From Trinickia dabaoshanensis (GTDB lineage Bacteria > Pseudomonadota > Gammaproteobacteria > Burkholderiales > Burkholderiaceae), in NCBI RefSeq assembly GCF_002879885.1, contig NZ_PNYA01000012.1, positions 124,001 to 188,000 on the forward strand: a stretch of 64,000 bases of DNA, given 5' to 3'. The notes beneath the pieces were generated by a model, which was given only the letters and a program-made list of their open reading frames with translations, searched no databases and was not told the DNA's origin. Positions 33,767-42,142 of this stretch are shown piece after piece. Numbering within the stretch: position 1 is the stretch's first letter; every line of letters begins with the position of its first letter. Position numbers and translations under genes: made by a program.

Positions 33767-34081
33767 ATGGCGCGGTCTCCTAACGGAATGCGTCCGGTCC
33801 ATCCGGGCGAAATCTTGAGAGAGGAATATCTCGTCCCGCTCGGCATGACGGCGAATGCTTTGGCCACCGCACTGCATGTGACGCCGGCGCGCATCAACGA
33901 TATCGTTCGGGAGCGGCGCGGCATCACACCCGATACCGCATTGCGGCTGGCTCGGTATTTCGGTGGCGACGCCGAAACTTGGCTCAACTTGCAGCAGGCA
34001 TTCGATCTGAAGACCGCGTTTGCCGCACGTGGAGAGGAGATCAAAAGGGAAGTGACGCCGCGCGAACGGATCGCCGCGTAA
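33767..34081 (+). CDS. higA: HigA-family antitoxin / HTH regulator, no toxin partner
   Basis: A protein of 104 aa starting MARSPNGMRPVHPGEILREEYL. The PVHPGEIL start, the helix-turn-helix TANALATALHVTPARINDIVRERRGIT and the RYFGGDAETWLNLQQAFDLK tail are typical of HigA. The HigB toxin gene normally lies just upstream. No intact higB frame is present in 33500-33766, so the gene is an orphan antitoxin or a stand-alone regulator. GAGG lies 9 nt before the ATG. The island boundary begins 121 bp downstream. Confidence 0.88.
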   Translation: MARSPNGMRPVHPGEILREEYLVPLGMTANALATALHVTPARINDIVRERRGITPDTALRLARYFGGDAETWLNLQQAFDLKTAFAARGEEIKREVTPRERIAA

Positions 34082-34142
34082 GACATGCGGGGGTAACGGA
34101 GGACGCGTTAACGGCGTTGCGCATTTTCCTTCCTAAAAAGAA

Positions 34143-34173
34143 AAAGGCCCTCGGCTAACGCCAGAGGGCCTTT
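34143..34173. terminator. Terminator hairpin next to the left attachment site
   Basis: A 10-bp stem AAAGGCCCTC/GAGGGCCTTT around an 11-nt loop, with T-runs on the minus-strand side. Read on the minus strand it lies just past the tRNA-Val 3' fragment, so it was probably the tRNA's original terminator before integration. A similar hairpin follows the intact tRNA. Confidence 0.7.
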
Positions 34174-34202
34174 GTTCTTCGGGCTTCCTACATACCCATG
34201 AA

Positions 34203-34252
34203 TCTGGTGGGTAGTACTGGGATCGAACCAGTGACCCCTGCCGTGTGAAGGC
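34203..34252. repeat. attL: 50-bp copy of the tRNA-Val 3' end
   Basis: An exact 50-bp direct repeat of 50953-51002, covering the tRNA-Val from the anticodon stem to the CCA end plus two bases. Identity ends sharply at both sides (34253 G against 51003 A). This is the displaced tRNA 3' end left by site-specific integration. Confidence 0.92.
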
Positions 34253-34357
34253 GTGCAGTCTTGTCTTTGTATATCCATAGATGAATATAAATAATATAAA
34301 AATCAATGATGTAGCCGGGGCGTGTCTCCGCGTGTCCACCGGTGTACACTGCGCGTT

Positions 34358-34376
34358 AAGTCCACGCTAAGTCCAC
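34358..34376 (+). repeat. Integrase arm-site-like repeats, left end
   Basis: AAGTCCAC occurs at 34358-34365 and 34369-34376, start to start 11 bp, about one helical turn. The same pair with the same spacing and orientation recurs near the right end. The second copy ends 14 bp before the integrase start. Confidence 0.6.
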
Positions 34377-34390
34377 GACCTGGAGCTAAT

Positions 34391-35650
34391 ATGCGCGCAA
34401 AAATATCGCGTGAGTTGCTTCGGACGGCCGAGCCCCGGAAACACGCCTTCGATATCCAGGATACCGAGTTGCGCGGGTTTGCCGTGCGCGTCACGCCGGG
34501 CGGGAACATCACCTACTGCATTCGTTACAGAGGTGTCGATGGCAAGCAGGCACGGAAGTCACTTGACCGATCGTTTCCGGCCACGTCCGTCAGTGACGCT
34601 CGCGAGGCCGCGCGCGTTTTGCTCGGGCGCATCGCAAACGGCGAAGACCCGGCCGAGACTGCGCGCCAAAAGCGGCGCGCAACGATGACGCTCGCGGACT
34701 TCCTAGAGGAGCGTTACCGCGACTGGCTCGCGACGAACTCGCAGACGGCCACCGCGACGGAAAAGCGAATCCGTGCGGCGTTTTGCGACGAACTCGCGCG
34801 ACCACTCGTCGAATTCAACGCCTGGATCATCGAGAAGTGGCGCTCGGCGCGTGTAAAGGCGGGTAAGGCGCCCGCGACGATCAATCGCGACCTTGCGGCA
34901 CTCGGCAGCCTGTTCTCACGGGCACTTGAATGGGGCTTGGTCGATGTGCATCCGCTCGGCACCGTCAAACAGTTCAAGGAACCGGACGGCCGCGTCCGAT
35001 GGCTCTCGGATGATGAAGAAGATCGACTGCGGGCCGCACTCGATGCGCGGGAAACCCGAGAGCGCGCCGCGCGGACCAATGCGAACAAGTGGCGTGCCGC
35101 GCGGCGGTATGAATTGTTGCCGGAAATCGACGAGAGCGTGTACGTCGATCATCTGAAACCGATGGTCTTGCTGTCGCTCAACACCGGGCTGCGGCAGGGC
35201 GAAACGTTCAAGCTTCGATGGGACGCCGTTGACCTCGGCCTTGCAGTCCTGACTGTTCGCGGCGCCACGGCGAAGTCCCGCCGGCTTCGTCATATCCCTT
35301 TGAATGACGAAGCCCTCGCGATGCTCAAACAATGGCGCAAGCAAACGACAGGCGAGTTCGTTTTCCCGGGCCGCGACGGCTCGCACGTGACCGAAATCAA
35401 GACGGCATGGGGCAAGCTGCTCGATCAGGCAAAGTTGACCGACTTCACGTGGCACGACATGCGGCATCACTTCGCGTCACGATTGGTGATGAGCGGCGTG
35501 GACCTCAACACCGTGCGCGAGCTGCTCGGTCATGCCGATCTGACGATGACCATCCGTTATGCGCACCTTGCGCCGGCACACAAGGCGCTCGCCGTCGCAA
35601 AGTTGCTGCGACCGCCGGCGCGCCCGTCCGATGAGTCCGTTAGCGGATGA
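34391..35650 (+). CDS. int: Tyrosine recombinase / site-specific integrase
   Basis: A protein of 419 aa starting MRAKISRELLRTAEPRK. It has the N-terminal integrase fold typical of tRNA-targeting island integrases (DTELRGFAVRVTPGG, YRGVDGKQARKSL), a SAM-like core-binding domain around 110-210, and a catalytic domain. Catalytic residues are R268 in LNTGLRQGE, H355 and R358 in WHDMRHHFA, H381 in LLGHADLTMTI and nucleophile Y390 in RYAHLAP. It lies just inside attL and reads into the island. It should catalyse integration at tRNA-Val and, with an excisionase, excision. Confidence 0.95.
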   Translation: MRAKISRELLRTAEPRKHAFDIQDTELRGFAVRVTPGGNITYCIRYRGVDGKQARKSLDRSFPATSVSDAREAARVLLGRIANGEDPAETARQKRRATMTLADFLEERYRDWLATNSQTATATEKRIRAAFCDELARPLVEFNAWIIEKWRSARVKAGKAPATINRDLAALGSLFSRALEWGLVDVHPLGTVKQFKEPDGRVRWLSDDEEDRLRAALDARETRERAARTNANKWRAARRYELLPEIDESVYVDHLKPMVLLSLNTGLRQGETFKLRWDAVDLGLAVLTVRGATAKSRRLRHIPLNDEALAMLKQWRKQTTGEFVFPGRDGSHVTEIKTAWGKLLDQAKLTDFTWHDMRHHFASRLVMSGVDLNTVRELLGHADLTMTIRYAHLAPAHKALAVAKLLRPPARPSDESVSG

Positions 35651-35796
35651 GATGGCGACATCTGGGGGAAGGCACGTCCGATCGCCCCCTGTGGCATAGT
35701 GCAACGTGCCGCGTCTAGGCTGATCCCCGAATGACCGCGTCCCTTGGCGGTTCGGCGCGGCTCTTCCGCAAGGGCTCCGCGTGAAGGGGGCGCAGC

Positions 35797-36747
35797 ATGG
35801 CATCTCGACAATCCGATCTGTTCGAGCAGGTAATGCACGCGCTCCGTGGCGAGGAAACAAAGCGCCAGAAGTGGTGGCATGTCGGCGGCGGTCCCGAAAA
35901 CGTCACCGAAAAAATCGTCGAGATCAAAACCGTCGGACCGCAAAGATGGATACGGCGTGTTCACGAACGTGGCATTCTGACGCGAGTGCAGTTGCTTGCA
36001 ATCATTCTCTTCACGTTGTGGGATTTCAGGGATCCCTACCAAGACGACGAAAAGATTGTTTCGGATTGGGAACGTGAATTTCGTGCCGCAATTGACAGCG
36101 GTGAATTTGTGCCGCGCGACCGGAACTCGCTTCTGCCGATCGCGAACGCGGATGAAACGAATTGGGTGATCAGCATTGACGAGGCCGATGCTTTTGTCGC
36201 CGCTCGGGGCATGGCGTGGACCTGCACGGAAACCGCAACTCACTTGTTCAATGAATTTTTCGGTGTCGACCGTTCGCAGCCGGTAGCCGACGCACGTGCC
36301 AACACCGAGGCTTTGGCCGAATCGAACCCGAGCGGGGCGATGCCCAGCGCATCGAACGCGATGCCGGGATTGGCCGAAGCGGCCGACTCGACGACGCAGA
36401 GGATTGCTACCGCAAGCAAGGGCTACGCATTTGTGGGCCTGTCTACCCCTGACATGGCCGCGGCCTTCGACGGCCTTGGCGGATGGTCAGAGGAACAATG
36501 GAACAAGAACCTCGGAGATGGCGCCCAGTGGTTAGTGCCGGCACGCAGGCAGCAAGGGCGACGCGGCAGAGGTCGCCCCAGCGTTTGGGATCCAGTTCAC
36601 CTTGCCAAATTGCTCGCCGAGCATCGCGGCGCGTCTGTACCGTCAATCACTGCTGCTTTTCGGAAGCATTCATCCCTCGAGCCCTGGCGACGGCAATGGG
36701 ATGAGTACCGGATCGACATTAACGACTGGAAGTCGCAGCGCAATTGA
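35797..36747 (+). CDS. Hypothetical island protein
   Basis: A protein of 316 aa starting MASRQSDLFEQVMHALRG, with a strong GAAGGGGG ribosome site 6 nt upstream. I do not recognise it. The N-terminal 140 residues look like a mixed, charged alpha-rich domain with RVHERGILTRVQLLAIILF. The middle (about 145-205) is Ala/Ser/Asn-rich and probably flexible. The C-terminal 80 residues are basic (PARRQQGRRGRGRPSVWDPV) and Trp-rich, suggesting DNA or RNA contact. It lies between the integrase and the AlpA-like gene. Confidence 0.75.
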   Translation: MASRQSDLFEQVMHALRGEETKRQKWWHVGGGPENVTEKIVEIKTVGPQRWIRRVHERGILTRVQLLAIILFTLWDFRDPYQDDEKIVSDWEREFRAAIDSGEFVPRDRNSLLPIANADETNWVISIDEADAFVAARGMAWTCTETATHLFNEFFGVDRSQPVADARANTEALAESNPSGAMPSASNAMPGLAEAADSTTQRIATASKGYAFVGLSTPDMAAAFDGLGGWSEEQWNKNLGDGAQWLVPARRQQGRRGRGRPSVWDPVHLAKLLAEHRGASVPSITAAFRKHSSLEPWRRQWDEYRIDINDWKSQRN

Positions 36748-36844
36748 GCGGGTTTAAGCTCGTAAAACCCGCGCCTAAAACCCGGCTTCCGATGGGCCGT
36801 TGACCGGAAGCACGCGCAATTGCTGCAATCTTAAGTCCGCTCAT

Positions 36845-36869
36845 AAACCCGCTCGCATGGCGGGTTTTT
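36845..36869 (+). terminator. Rho-independent terminator after the hypothetical gene
   Basis: An 8-bp stem AAACCCGC/GCGGGTTT with loop TCGCATG and a T-run ending at 36869. Confidence 0.75.
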
Positions 36870-36936
36870 ACATTCGAGCCACCTGCCGTCTGTTGTCGGT
36901 CATCGACACAGATGCACCTCGACATAGGTGGATAGA

Positions 36937-37164
36937 GTGGACAAGCAAACGATTCCGAAACCGTCTGCATTCAGCATCGAACAATTCTGCGAGTCGCACG
37001 GGAATATCTCGCGCGCCTACTTCTACAAGCTGCTTGCGGCCGGGCAAGGCCCTCGCCTGATGAAGGTTGGCCGACGCGTCCTGATTAGCGAAGAAGCAGC
37101 CGCCGATTGGCGGCGCGAGATGGAGGCACGTACCGCCCAGCAAAAGCAGCTTGAAACAGCGTGA
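36937..37164 (+). CDS. AlpA/excisionase-like helix-turn-helix protein
   Basis: A small DNA-binding protein of 75 aa with a GTG start. AGGTGG at 36926-36931 favours 36937 over the in-frame GTG at 36928. The pattern AFSIEQFCESHGNISRAYFYKLL followed by GPRLMKVGRRVLISEEAAADWRR is the MerR-like winged HTH of excisionases and AlpA regulators. In P4-like elements and PICIs such proteins promote excision or switch on replication genes. It directly precedes the primase cluster. Confidence 0.8.
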   Translation: MDKQTIPKPSAFSIEQFCESHGNISRAYFYKLLAAGQGPRLMKVGRRVLISEEAAADWRREMEARTAQQKQLETA

Positions 37165-37254
37165 CCTGCCATACAGGCCGGACCTCTGCGTACGGCATAG
37201 CAGCGATCGCAAATCTACACAACGAACAGGTTTGACGAGTTTCGAAAAAGAAAA

Positions 37255-37280
37255 GCCGACCGTGTGAGAAGACGGTCGGC
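37255..37280. terminator. Hairpin downstream of the AlpA-like gene
   Basis: A perfect 9-bp stem GCCGACCGT/ACGGTCGGC with an 8-nt loop (37264-37271). An A-rich run precedes it, but there is no T-run after it, so it would terminate better on the minus strand. Confidence 0.45.
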
Positions 37281-37382
37281 CCGACGCATCAAACGAGCTG
37301 AGCTTGCACGCAAAAGCACGTTCGGAAGCAATCGCTAGTTTATCAGTCTCGATTGCTCCAACGTTAAAGTCGGGAGCAACCC

Positions 37383-37553
37383 ATGAGTGAAAAAACCGTT
37401 TCTCCTGCGACCCGCGCCGATAGCGATCACGCGGCTCGCTCCAATGCGAAGCATACAACCGATCCGCGTCAATTCGCCCGTGCTGGGCGCCGCTCGTGGT
37501 TGTTCGGTAAACACCGCGCAGCCTTCCCGTTCCGCCTGTCGACTCGCGGGTGA
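37383..37553 (+). CDS. Small island protein, 56 aa
   Basis: A short reading frame from ATG to TGA encoding 56 residues, starting MSEKTVSPATRADSDHAAR and ending FPFRLSTRG. GGGAG lies about 7 nt before the ATG. The product is basic and Arg-rich with no recognised domain. Its stop lies 3 bp before the start of a second micro-ORF that leads into the primase gene. The tight chain favours real translation. Confidence 0.55.
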   Translation: MSEKTVSPATRADSDHAARSNAKHTTDPRQFARAGRRSWLFGKHRAAFPFRLSTRG

Positions 37554-37556
37554 GTT

Positions 37557-37634
37557 ATGACCGACACCAATATTGACGACGCACTGATCGACGCGGCGCG
37601 CGACGCCTGGCGGCGGATCTGGTGGAACAAGTGA
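37557..37634 (+). CDS. Micro-ORF, 25 aa, coupled to the primase gene
   Basis: A 26-codon frame (start MTDTNIDDALIDAARDAW, end RRIWWNK). Its TGA (37632-37634) shares one base with the primase ATG (37634-37636), a TGATG junction typical of translational coupling. The first half is acidic, the end basic and Trp-rich. It may be a leader that sets primase translation, or a small functional protein. Confidence 0.5.
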   Translation: MTDTNIDDALIDAARDAWRRIWWNK

Positions 37635-40267
37635 TGAAAACATTCAACATTGCGCATGTCACGCAGGCTCAGCCGAACGGGAGATCGCCACTCTCGCATC
37701 CGCAGCCCGATAAAGTCGCAATCCTCGAAGCGCTCGCCGCGATGTTCGATCCCGCCGACGTGATCGAGTTGCGCGCTTTTCACAAAGGGAAGAAGCGCAC
37801 CGACGCCGGCTATTTCGATGGCGTGCATTGGCTCGACCTTGCCGACGCAGCCGTGAGTCTGAACCGGGCGGGCGCGGCGTGCTACGTGACGTTGAACCGG
37901 ATCGACCCACAGTTGCTAGGCCGCTACTGCAACCGCGTCGAACGGTTCGCGAGCACGACCACGTCCGACCATGACGTGGTGCGGCGCCGCTGGCTTTTAC
38001 TCGATTTCGATCCGGTGCGCCCGAAGGACACCTCCGCGACTGACGAACAACTCAAGGCCGCGCGCGTGACCTCGCAGGCCTGCTTTGAGTATTTGTCCTC
38101 GCAAGGCTGGCCGCAGCCAGTGCGGGCGGAGTCCGGCAATGGCATGCACTTGCTGTACGGGCTCGACCTGCCGAACGACGAGGCAAGCCGCGATCTGGTC
38201 AAGGGTGCGCTGGCGGGTCTGGCAGCGCGCTTCGACGACGACGCGATAACGGTCGATCAATCGGTCTTCAATGCCGCGCGCGTCGTGAAGCTGTACGGGT
38301 GTTTGGCGAACAAGGGCGACCACGCGCCGCTTACGCCGTGGCGGCTTTCGAGCATAGAGTCCGTGCCCCCGCACGGCGCCGGGATAGTAACCGCTGAGCA
38401 ACTGCGCCTGCTCCACAAGCAGGCGATCAACGGTCATCACGGCGGCCGCTCTATCGCATCGGGGATGAGGTCGGGGGAGTGGAACGACCGCGCCTCATTT
38501 GACCTCGAAGCGTTCCTCGCGCGGCTCGGTATCGCCTATACCCGCGACCTGCACGGTGGGCGGGAGCGGTTCAAGCTGGCGACCTGCCCGTTCAATCCCG
38601 AGCATGTAAGCGGCGAGGCGGCAATCTTTCGCGGCCCGGACGGTGCGCTCGGCTTCAAGTGCCAGCACAACTCGTGCGCCGACAACCGTTGGCGCGACCT
38701 ACGGGCACTGGTCGAGGGAGGGCCACGCGCTCGGTATGGTCACGCCTCGCCCGAGCGCGCACGCGCCGACAGCGACGTGATCATAGCGCCAGCCATGCCG
38801 CTTGCCGTGCCGTCTCTGCCGGGGTGCGATGTGCGCGATGGCACTAGGAACACGCGCCCGCTCACCGAATTGGGCAACGCGCAGCGTCTGCTCGATGCGC
38901 ACGGCGTCAATCTCAGGTATGTGGCTGGGCTAAATGCCTGGCTCGTGTGGGACGGGACGGCGTGGCAATGGGATCACGATGGCGCGCAAGTGTGCGCGCT
39001 CGCCGCCGGTCTGCCAGCCGCGATTTATCGCGAGGGCGCTGGCTTTATCGGCACTGCGGATTTTCTGAAGGCGGCCGAGCATTTCGCCAAATGGTCGCGC
39101 AAGAGCGCCACCCGATACACCACCGAGGCGGCCGTCAAGCTCCTGTCGAACTTTGAGCAGGTACGCCTAACGCTGGAGGCGATCGACGCGGATCCGTATC
39201 TCGTCGGCTTTGATAAGGCCCGGCACGTGATCGACCTACGCACCGGCGTGACACGCGCCGCCGCACGAGAGGACTACGTGACGAAGAGCCTGGGGGTGCA
39301 TAGCGTCGGCGACGCGGCGCGGGCCAAGCGCTGGGTGACGTTCCTCAATGAAATCTTCGACAGCGACAAGGAACTGATCGGGTGGCTGAAGCGCTTCGCT
39401 GGCTATACGCTCACCGGCTCAACGCAGGAACACGCGTTCCTCTTCTGTCACGGCGCCGGAAACAACGGCAAGGGCGTCCTCATGTTGCTGCTCAAGCACG
39501 TCATGGGCGACTACGCGAAGGCGATCCCTGCCGAGACGCTCACCGACGCGAAGCGCCATGCCGGAGCCGCTACGCCTGATCTGGCCGACCTGATCGGGGC
39601 ACGCCTGGGCCTGTGCGCCGAGACGCCGGAAAATATGCCGCTTGCTGAGGCGCTCGTCAAAGGGCTGGTCGCCGGCGACACGATGGCCGTGCGCAGGCTG
39701 CATTGCTCCCCCGTGCAATTCCTCCCTCAACTCAAGCTGTGGATGAGCGGCAATCACAAGCCGGTCATCCGCGGCACAGACTACGGCATGTGGCGCCGTG
39801 TCAGGCTGATTCCGTTCAACCGGATCTTCTCGCCGGCCGAGCGCGACCCGCACTTGCTCGACGCGCTCAAACGCGAGTCGGCACACGTCGTTGCGTGGAT
39901 GGTGGCCGGGTGCCTCGAATGGCAACAGCACGGGCTCGGCGACACGCCCGATGTGGTCGACGCTGCAACCCACGCGTATCAGACCGACCAGGATGTCATG
40001 GGCATGTGGTTGGCCGAATGCACGAAACCATCCGCCTACGAAACGACCTCGGGCGAGTTGTACGCCAGCTTCAAGGCGTGGTGCATTCGGACGGGGGCGA
40101 AGCCGGCGAGTCAGATCGTGATGGGGCGCAGACTGGGCGAGCGCGGTTACACCCATAGAGAATCGAACGGGCAAACGAGGTGGATCGGATTGTCGCTCAA
40201 GGAGCCGGCTGTCGAGTCGGACTATGACGGAAACGCCTACAAGCACGCGAAATGGGGCGATTCGTGA
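37634..40267 (+). CDS. Phage/satellite primase-helicase (AEP primase + D5/SF3 helicase)
   Basis: A protein of 877 aa starting MKTFNIAHVTQAQ. Domains in order: an archaeo-eukaryotic-type primase with D124-F-D126 in LLLDFDP and S167-G-N-G-M-H172; a possible zinc site with C318 in CPFNPEH and a later CQHNSC; a D5_N-type region; and an SF3 helicase with Walker A GAGNNGKG starting at residue 607 and LKLWMSGNHKPVIRG. Such proteins start replication of P4-like elements at their own origin. The start is set by the TGATG junction with the micro-ORF before it. A repeat-rich non-coding segment and the SSB gene follow. Confidence 0.92.
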   Translation: MKTFNIAHVTQAQPNGRSPLSHPQPDKVAILEALAAMFDPADVIELRAFHKGKKRTDAGYFDGVHWLDLADAAVSLNRAGAACYVTLNRIDPQLLGRYCNRVERFASTTTSDHDVVRRRWLLLDFDPVRPKDTSATDEQLKAARVTSQACFEYLSSQGWPQPVRAESGNGMHLLYGLDLPNDEASRDLVKGALAGLAARFDDDAITVDQSVFNAARVVKLYGCLANKGDHAPLTPWRLSSIESVPPHGAGIVTAEQLRLLHKQAINGHHGGRSIASGMRSGEWNDRASFDLEAFLARLGIAYTRDLHGGRERFKLATCPFNPEHVSGEAAIFRGPDGALGFKCQHNSCADNRWRDLRALVEGGPRARYGHASPERARADSDVIIAPAMPLAVPSLPGCDVRDGTRNTRPLTELGNAQRLLDAHGVNLRYVAGLNAWLVWDGTAWQWDHDGAQVCALAAGLPAAIYREGAGFIGTADFLKAAEHFAKWSRKSATRYTTEAAVKLLSNFEQVRLTLEAIDADPYLVGFDKARHVIDLRTGVTRAAAREDYVTKSLGVHSVGDAARAKRWVTFLNEIFDSDKELIGWLKRFAGYTLTGSTQEHAFLFCHGAGNNGKGVLMLLLKHVMGDYAKAIPAETLTDAKRHAGAATPDLADLIGARLGLCAETPENMPLAEALVKGLVAGDTMAVRRLHCSPVQFLPQLKLWMSGNHKPVIRGTDYGMWRRVRLIPFNRIFSPAERDPHLLDALKRESAHVVAWMVAGCLEWQQHGLGDTPDVVDAATHAYQTDQDVMGMWLAECTKPSAYETTSGELYASFKAWCIRTGAKPASQIVMGRRLGERGYTHRESNGQTRWIGLSLKEPAVESDYDGNAYKHAKWGDS

Positions 40268-40297
40268 TGCCGATGGATACATCGCGCAGGGCCCGAA

Positions 40298-40404
40298 CAG
40301 TGGGGACAGTGGGGATAAAAGTCGATTTTGGGTTTGTCCTATTGAAAAGGCTGATTTCAATAGGGAAATACCAATTCAGCGTTTCATCTCCACTGTCCCC
40401 ACTG
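40298..40404. repeat. Nested inverted repeats: candidate replication origin
   Basis: An outer 18-bp inverted repeat, 40298-40315 against 40387-40404 with one mismatch, is itself made of two CAGTGGGGA units in tandem. Inside it is a perfect 10-bp hairpin, CCTATTGAAA/TTTCAATAGG (40338-40364), in an AT-rich core. It lies between the primase-helicase and SSB genes, where satellite origins are often found. Confidence 0.55.
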
Positions 40405-40450
40405 CTCAAACCCAGGTGAGCGGCCAGGCGACCGCATCGAGGAGGCTTCA

Positions 40451-40888
40451 ATGGTTGACGGATTGATCGCAGGGAAGCTAAGCGGCAGCGCGCAGAATCG
40501 CACGGCGCAAAACGGCAAGACGTTCGTGACGGCCAAGGTGCGTGCCGCGAGCGGCGATGGCGACGCGCTCTTTGTCAACGTGATCGCATTTGACGACAAT
40601 GCGAAGGCCGCACTTCTCGCTCTCGCCGACGGTGACAGCGTTGCATTGGCAGGCACGCTCACGCCGAAGGTGTGGACCGACAAGCACGGCGACGCGAAAA
40701 CGGCGCTCGATATGGTCGCGCACGGCGTGTTGAGCGCCTATCACGTGCGCAAGCGGCGCGAGGCAATTGGGCAGGCATCGAGCGGCGACACGACGTCGAT
40801 CTCCCGTAGTGTCGGCAAGCAACGCGGACTGCGCGAAGGAGCGGCACTCGCCGGCGACGCGATGCCGGACGACGACGTCACGTTCTGA
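40451..40888 (+). CDS. ssb: Single-stranded DNA-binding protein (phage type)
   Basis: A protein of 145 aa starting MVDGLIAGKLSGSAQNRTAQNGKTFVTAKVR. The OB-fold strand pattern is visible (FVTAKVRAASGDGDALFVNVIAF, then LLALADGDSVALAGTLTPKVW). The C-terminus is acidic and ends DDDVTF, like the DDDIPF partner-binding tip of bacterial SSBs. It protects single-stranded DNA during element replication. It lies downstream of the primase and the candidate origin, with AGGAGG about 9 nt before the ATG. Confidence 0.88.
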   Translation: MVDGLIAGKLSGSAQNRTAQNGKTFVTAKVRAASGDGDALFVNVIAFDDNAKAALLALADGDSVALAGTLTPKVWTDKHGDAKTALDMVAHGVLSAYHVRKRREAIGQASSGDTTSISRSVGKQRGLREGAALAGDAMPDDDVTF

Positions 40889-40951
40889 ACGTCGCGTGAA
40901 TTGACAAATGAAAAGGCTGCCATCGCGACATGGTGCGCCGTGTCGGTCCCA

Positions 40952-40981
40952 GGTGCAAAACCCAATTTTGCGTTTTGCACC
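40952..40981. terminator. Hairpin between convergent ssb and terS
   Basis: A 10-bp inverted repeat GGTGCAAAAC/GTTTTGCACC with a 10-nt spacer, in the 164-bp gap between two convergent genes. It probably separates the two transcription units. Confidence 0.5.
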
Positions 40982-41052
40982 GAGCCAAGCGCGAAGCAGC
41001 GAGGCAAGCGTTTTACGTCGAAGTCATCCATGACGCGTAACGGTCTCGTCGG

Positions 41053-41511
41053 TCATGTCTTCTTCACGAACTTTGTGTAGGGGCTGGGACCGGCCGGTTT
41101 CGTGACCGCGCAACGTGATCGGCTCGAGGGCGTCATACCGAACTCGGCGAGCATGCGCGTAAGTTGCGCGTAGGCTTGGTTTGCGACTTGCAAATACGGC
41201 GACGGAATCGGATAGCCGTGCTTGCTCTTGACGACCGCGCCGAGCTTGACGACCTTTTCGTTGGCGTCCCGCCAGCGACAGAACGCCTCGCAATATAGGC
41301 CCAATGCGGTCGCATCGAGCGCGGTTAGGAGGCCGGCCGCGCGCAAGTGCTCAGCGATGGTCGGCCAGTGCTTGCGCGCGCCGTCAGATAGCCAGGCCGG
41401 CATCACGTTCGCCTCAAGCGGTGGCGCGTCGGCGTCGATATTGAGCGGTCGGCCGCCGGGATTGCCACGAACCAGCTTCAACGCAGTGGGAATCGGTTTT
41501 CTACCACGCAT
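41053..41511 (-). CDS. terS: Terminase small subunit, P27 family
   Basis: A protein of 152 aa starting MRGRKPIPTALKLVRGNPGGRPLN, the typical opening of P27-type small terminases, with ALDATALGLYCEAFCRWRDA in the helical core. GGGAGG precedes the ATG. Small terminases recognise the packaging site and recruit the large ATPase subunit. No large subunit gene is found in the island. An orphan terS is a known satellite trick for diverting a helper phage's packaging machinery. A long palindrome-rich non-coding stretch lies upstream of it. Confidence 0.88.
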   Translation of the reverse strand: MRGRKPIPTALKLVRGNPGGRPLNIDADAPPLEANVMPAWLSDGARKHWPTIAEHLRAAGLLTALDATALGLYCEAFCRWRDANEKVVKLGAVVKSKHGYPIPSPYLQVANQAYAQLTRMLAEFGMTPSSRSRCAVTKPAGPSPYTKFVKKT

Positions 41512-42142
41512 GGTTGTCCTCCCTTTGCGTCGATCCGCGAGCATGCACTGCTCAATTTTGAGCGGTGTTTTGGCGTTCTTGCGCGTTATCCGGTCAAAAC
41601 GGGGTCGCTAATTTCGCTTGAATAAAAAATTGACCCTACACGCGGTCTGGGCGGGTAACCCCGTAGCCTTTTGCCCCGCCTATCCCCCCGAGAAGGCCCG
41701 CCCGGTGGGGCAAACGGCTCCAATGCGGGCTCGCACGGACTCCGACGAGATTAGTAGGTTGCAGACCGTGAGCCCGTCTAAGAGCCGATTTCAGGGGTAT
41801 GCTTAAAGTTGAGCATACCCCTCGTCGCAGAGGGCCTAACCCTGCCAACACGACGCCCCGACCTAAGTGGCGAGTGTCGCCATTCGGTCGCCGCTTCTCG
41901 GCTCGATTCGTTGACGACACGCCAGCGTCGCCTGTCTCCTCAAAATTGAGGAGACCGTTTGTCAGTATCTCCGACGGCGGTTAGCGTAGCGAGCGCGTGC
42001 CCCCATGTCTGACAGCCCCCTTTAAATCGCTTCGCGAAGGGGTGTCCTCGATTTCGAGGACACCCCTTCACTCGATTACCTGCTGCCGGCATTCGAACGA
42101 TTCGACAAACCGAGCCCGCACCACTACGCGAGCGACGATGAA
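41512..42142. other. 631-bp palindrome-rich non-coding region upstream of terS
   Basis: No credible gene in either strand. Four inverted repeats lie here: 41550-41563 (GCTCAA-TT-TTGAGC), 41793-41822 (11-bp arms AGGGGTATGCT/AGCATACCCCT), 41934-41955 (10-bp arms GTCTCCTCAA/TTGAGGAGAC around AA) and 42036-42069 (16-bp arms around TT). In an otherwise dense element this spacer is unusually long. Confidence 0.6.
42036..42069. repeat. Perfect 16-bp-arm palindrome
   Basis: Arm GAAGGGGTGTCCTCGA (42036-42051), centre TT, then the exact reverse complement (42054-42069). It is the longest perfect inverted repeat I see in the island. It lies 74 bp past the stop of the coiled-coil gene, in the terS upstream region. 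It could be a terminator without T-run, or a protein-binding site. Confidence 0.65.

Noticed and set aside
41636-41920. 94-codon minus-strand frame in the terS upstream spacer
   Set aside because: No ribosome site, Arg/Gly-rich composition, and it runs through a palindrome. Treated as non-coding.
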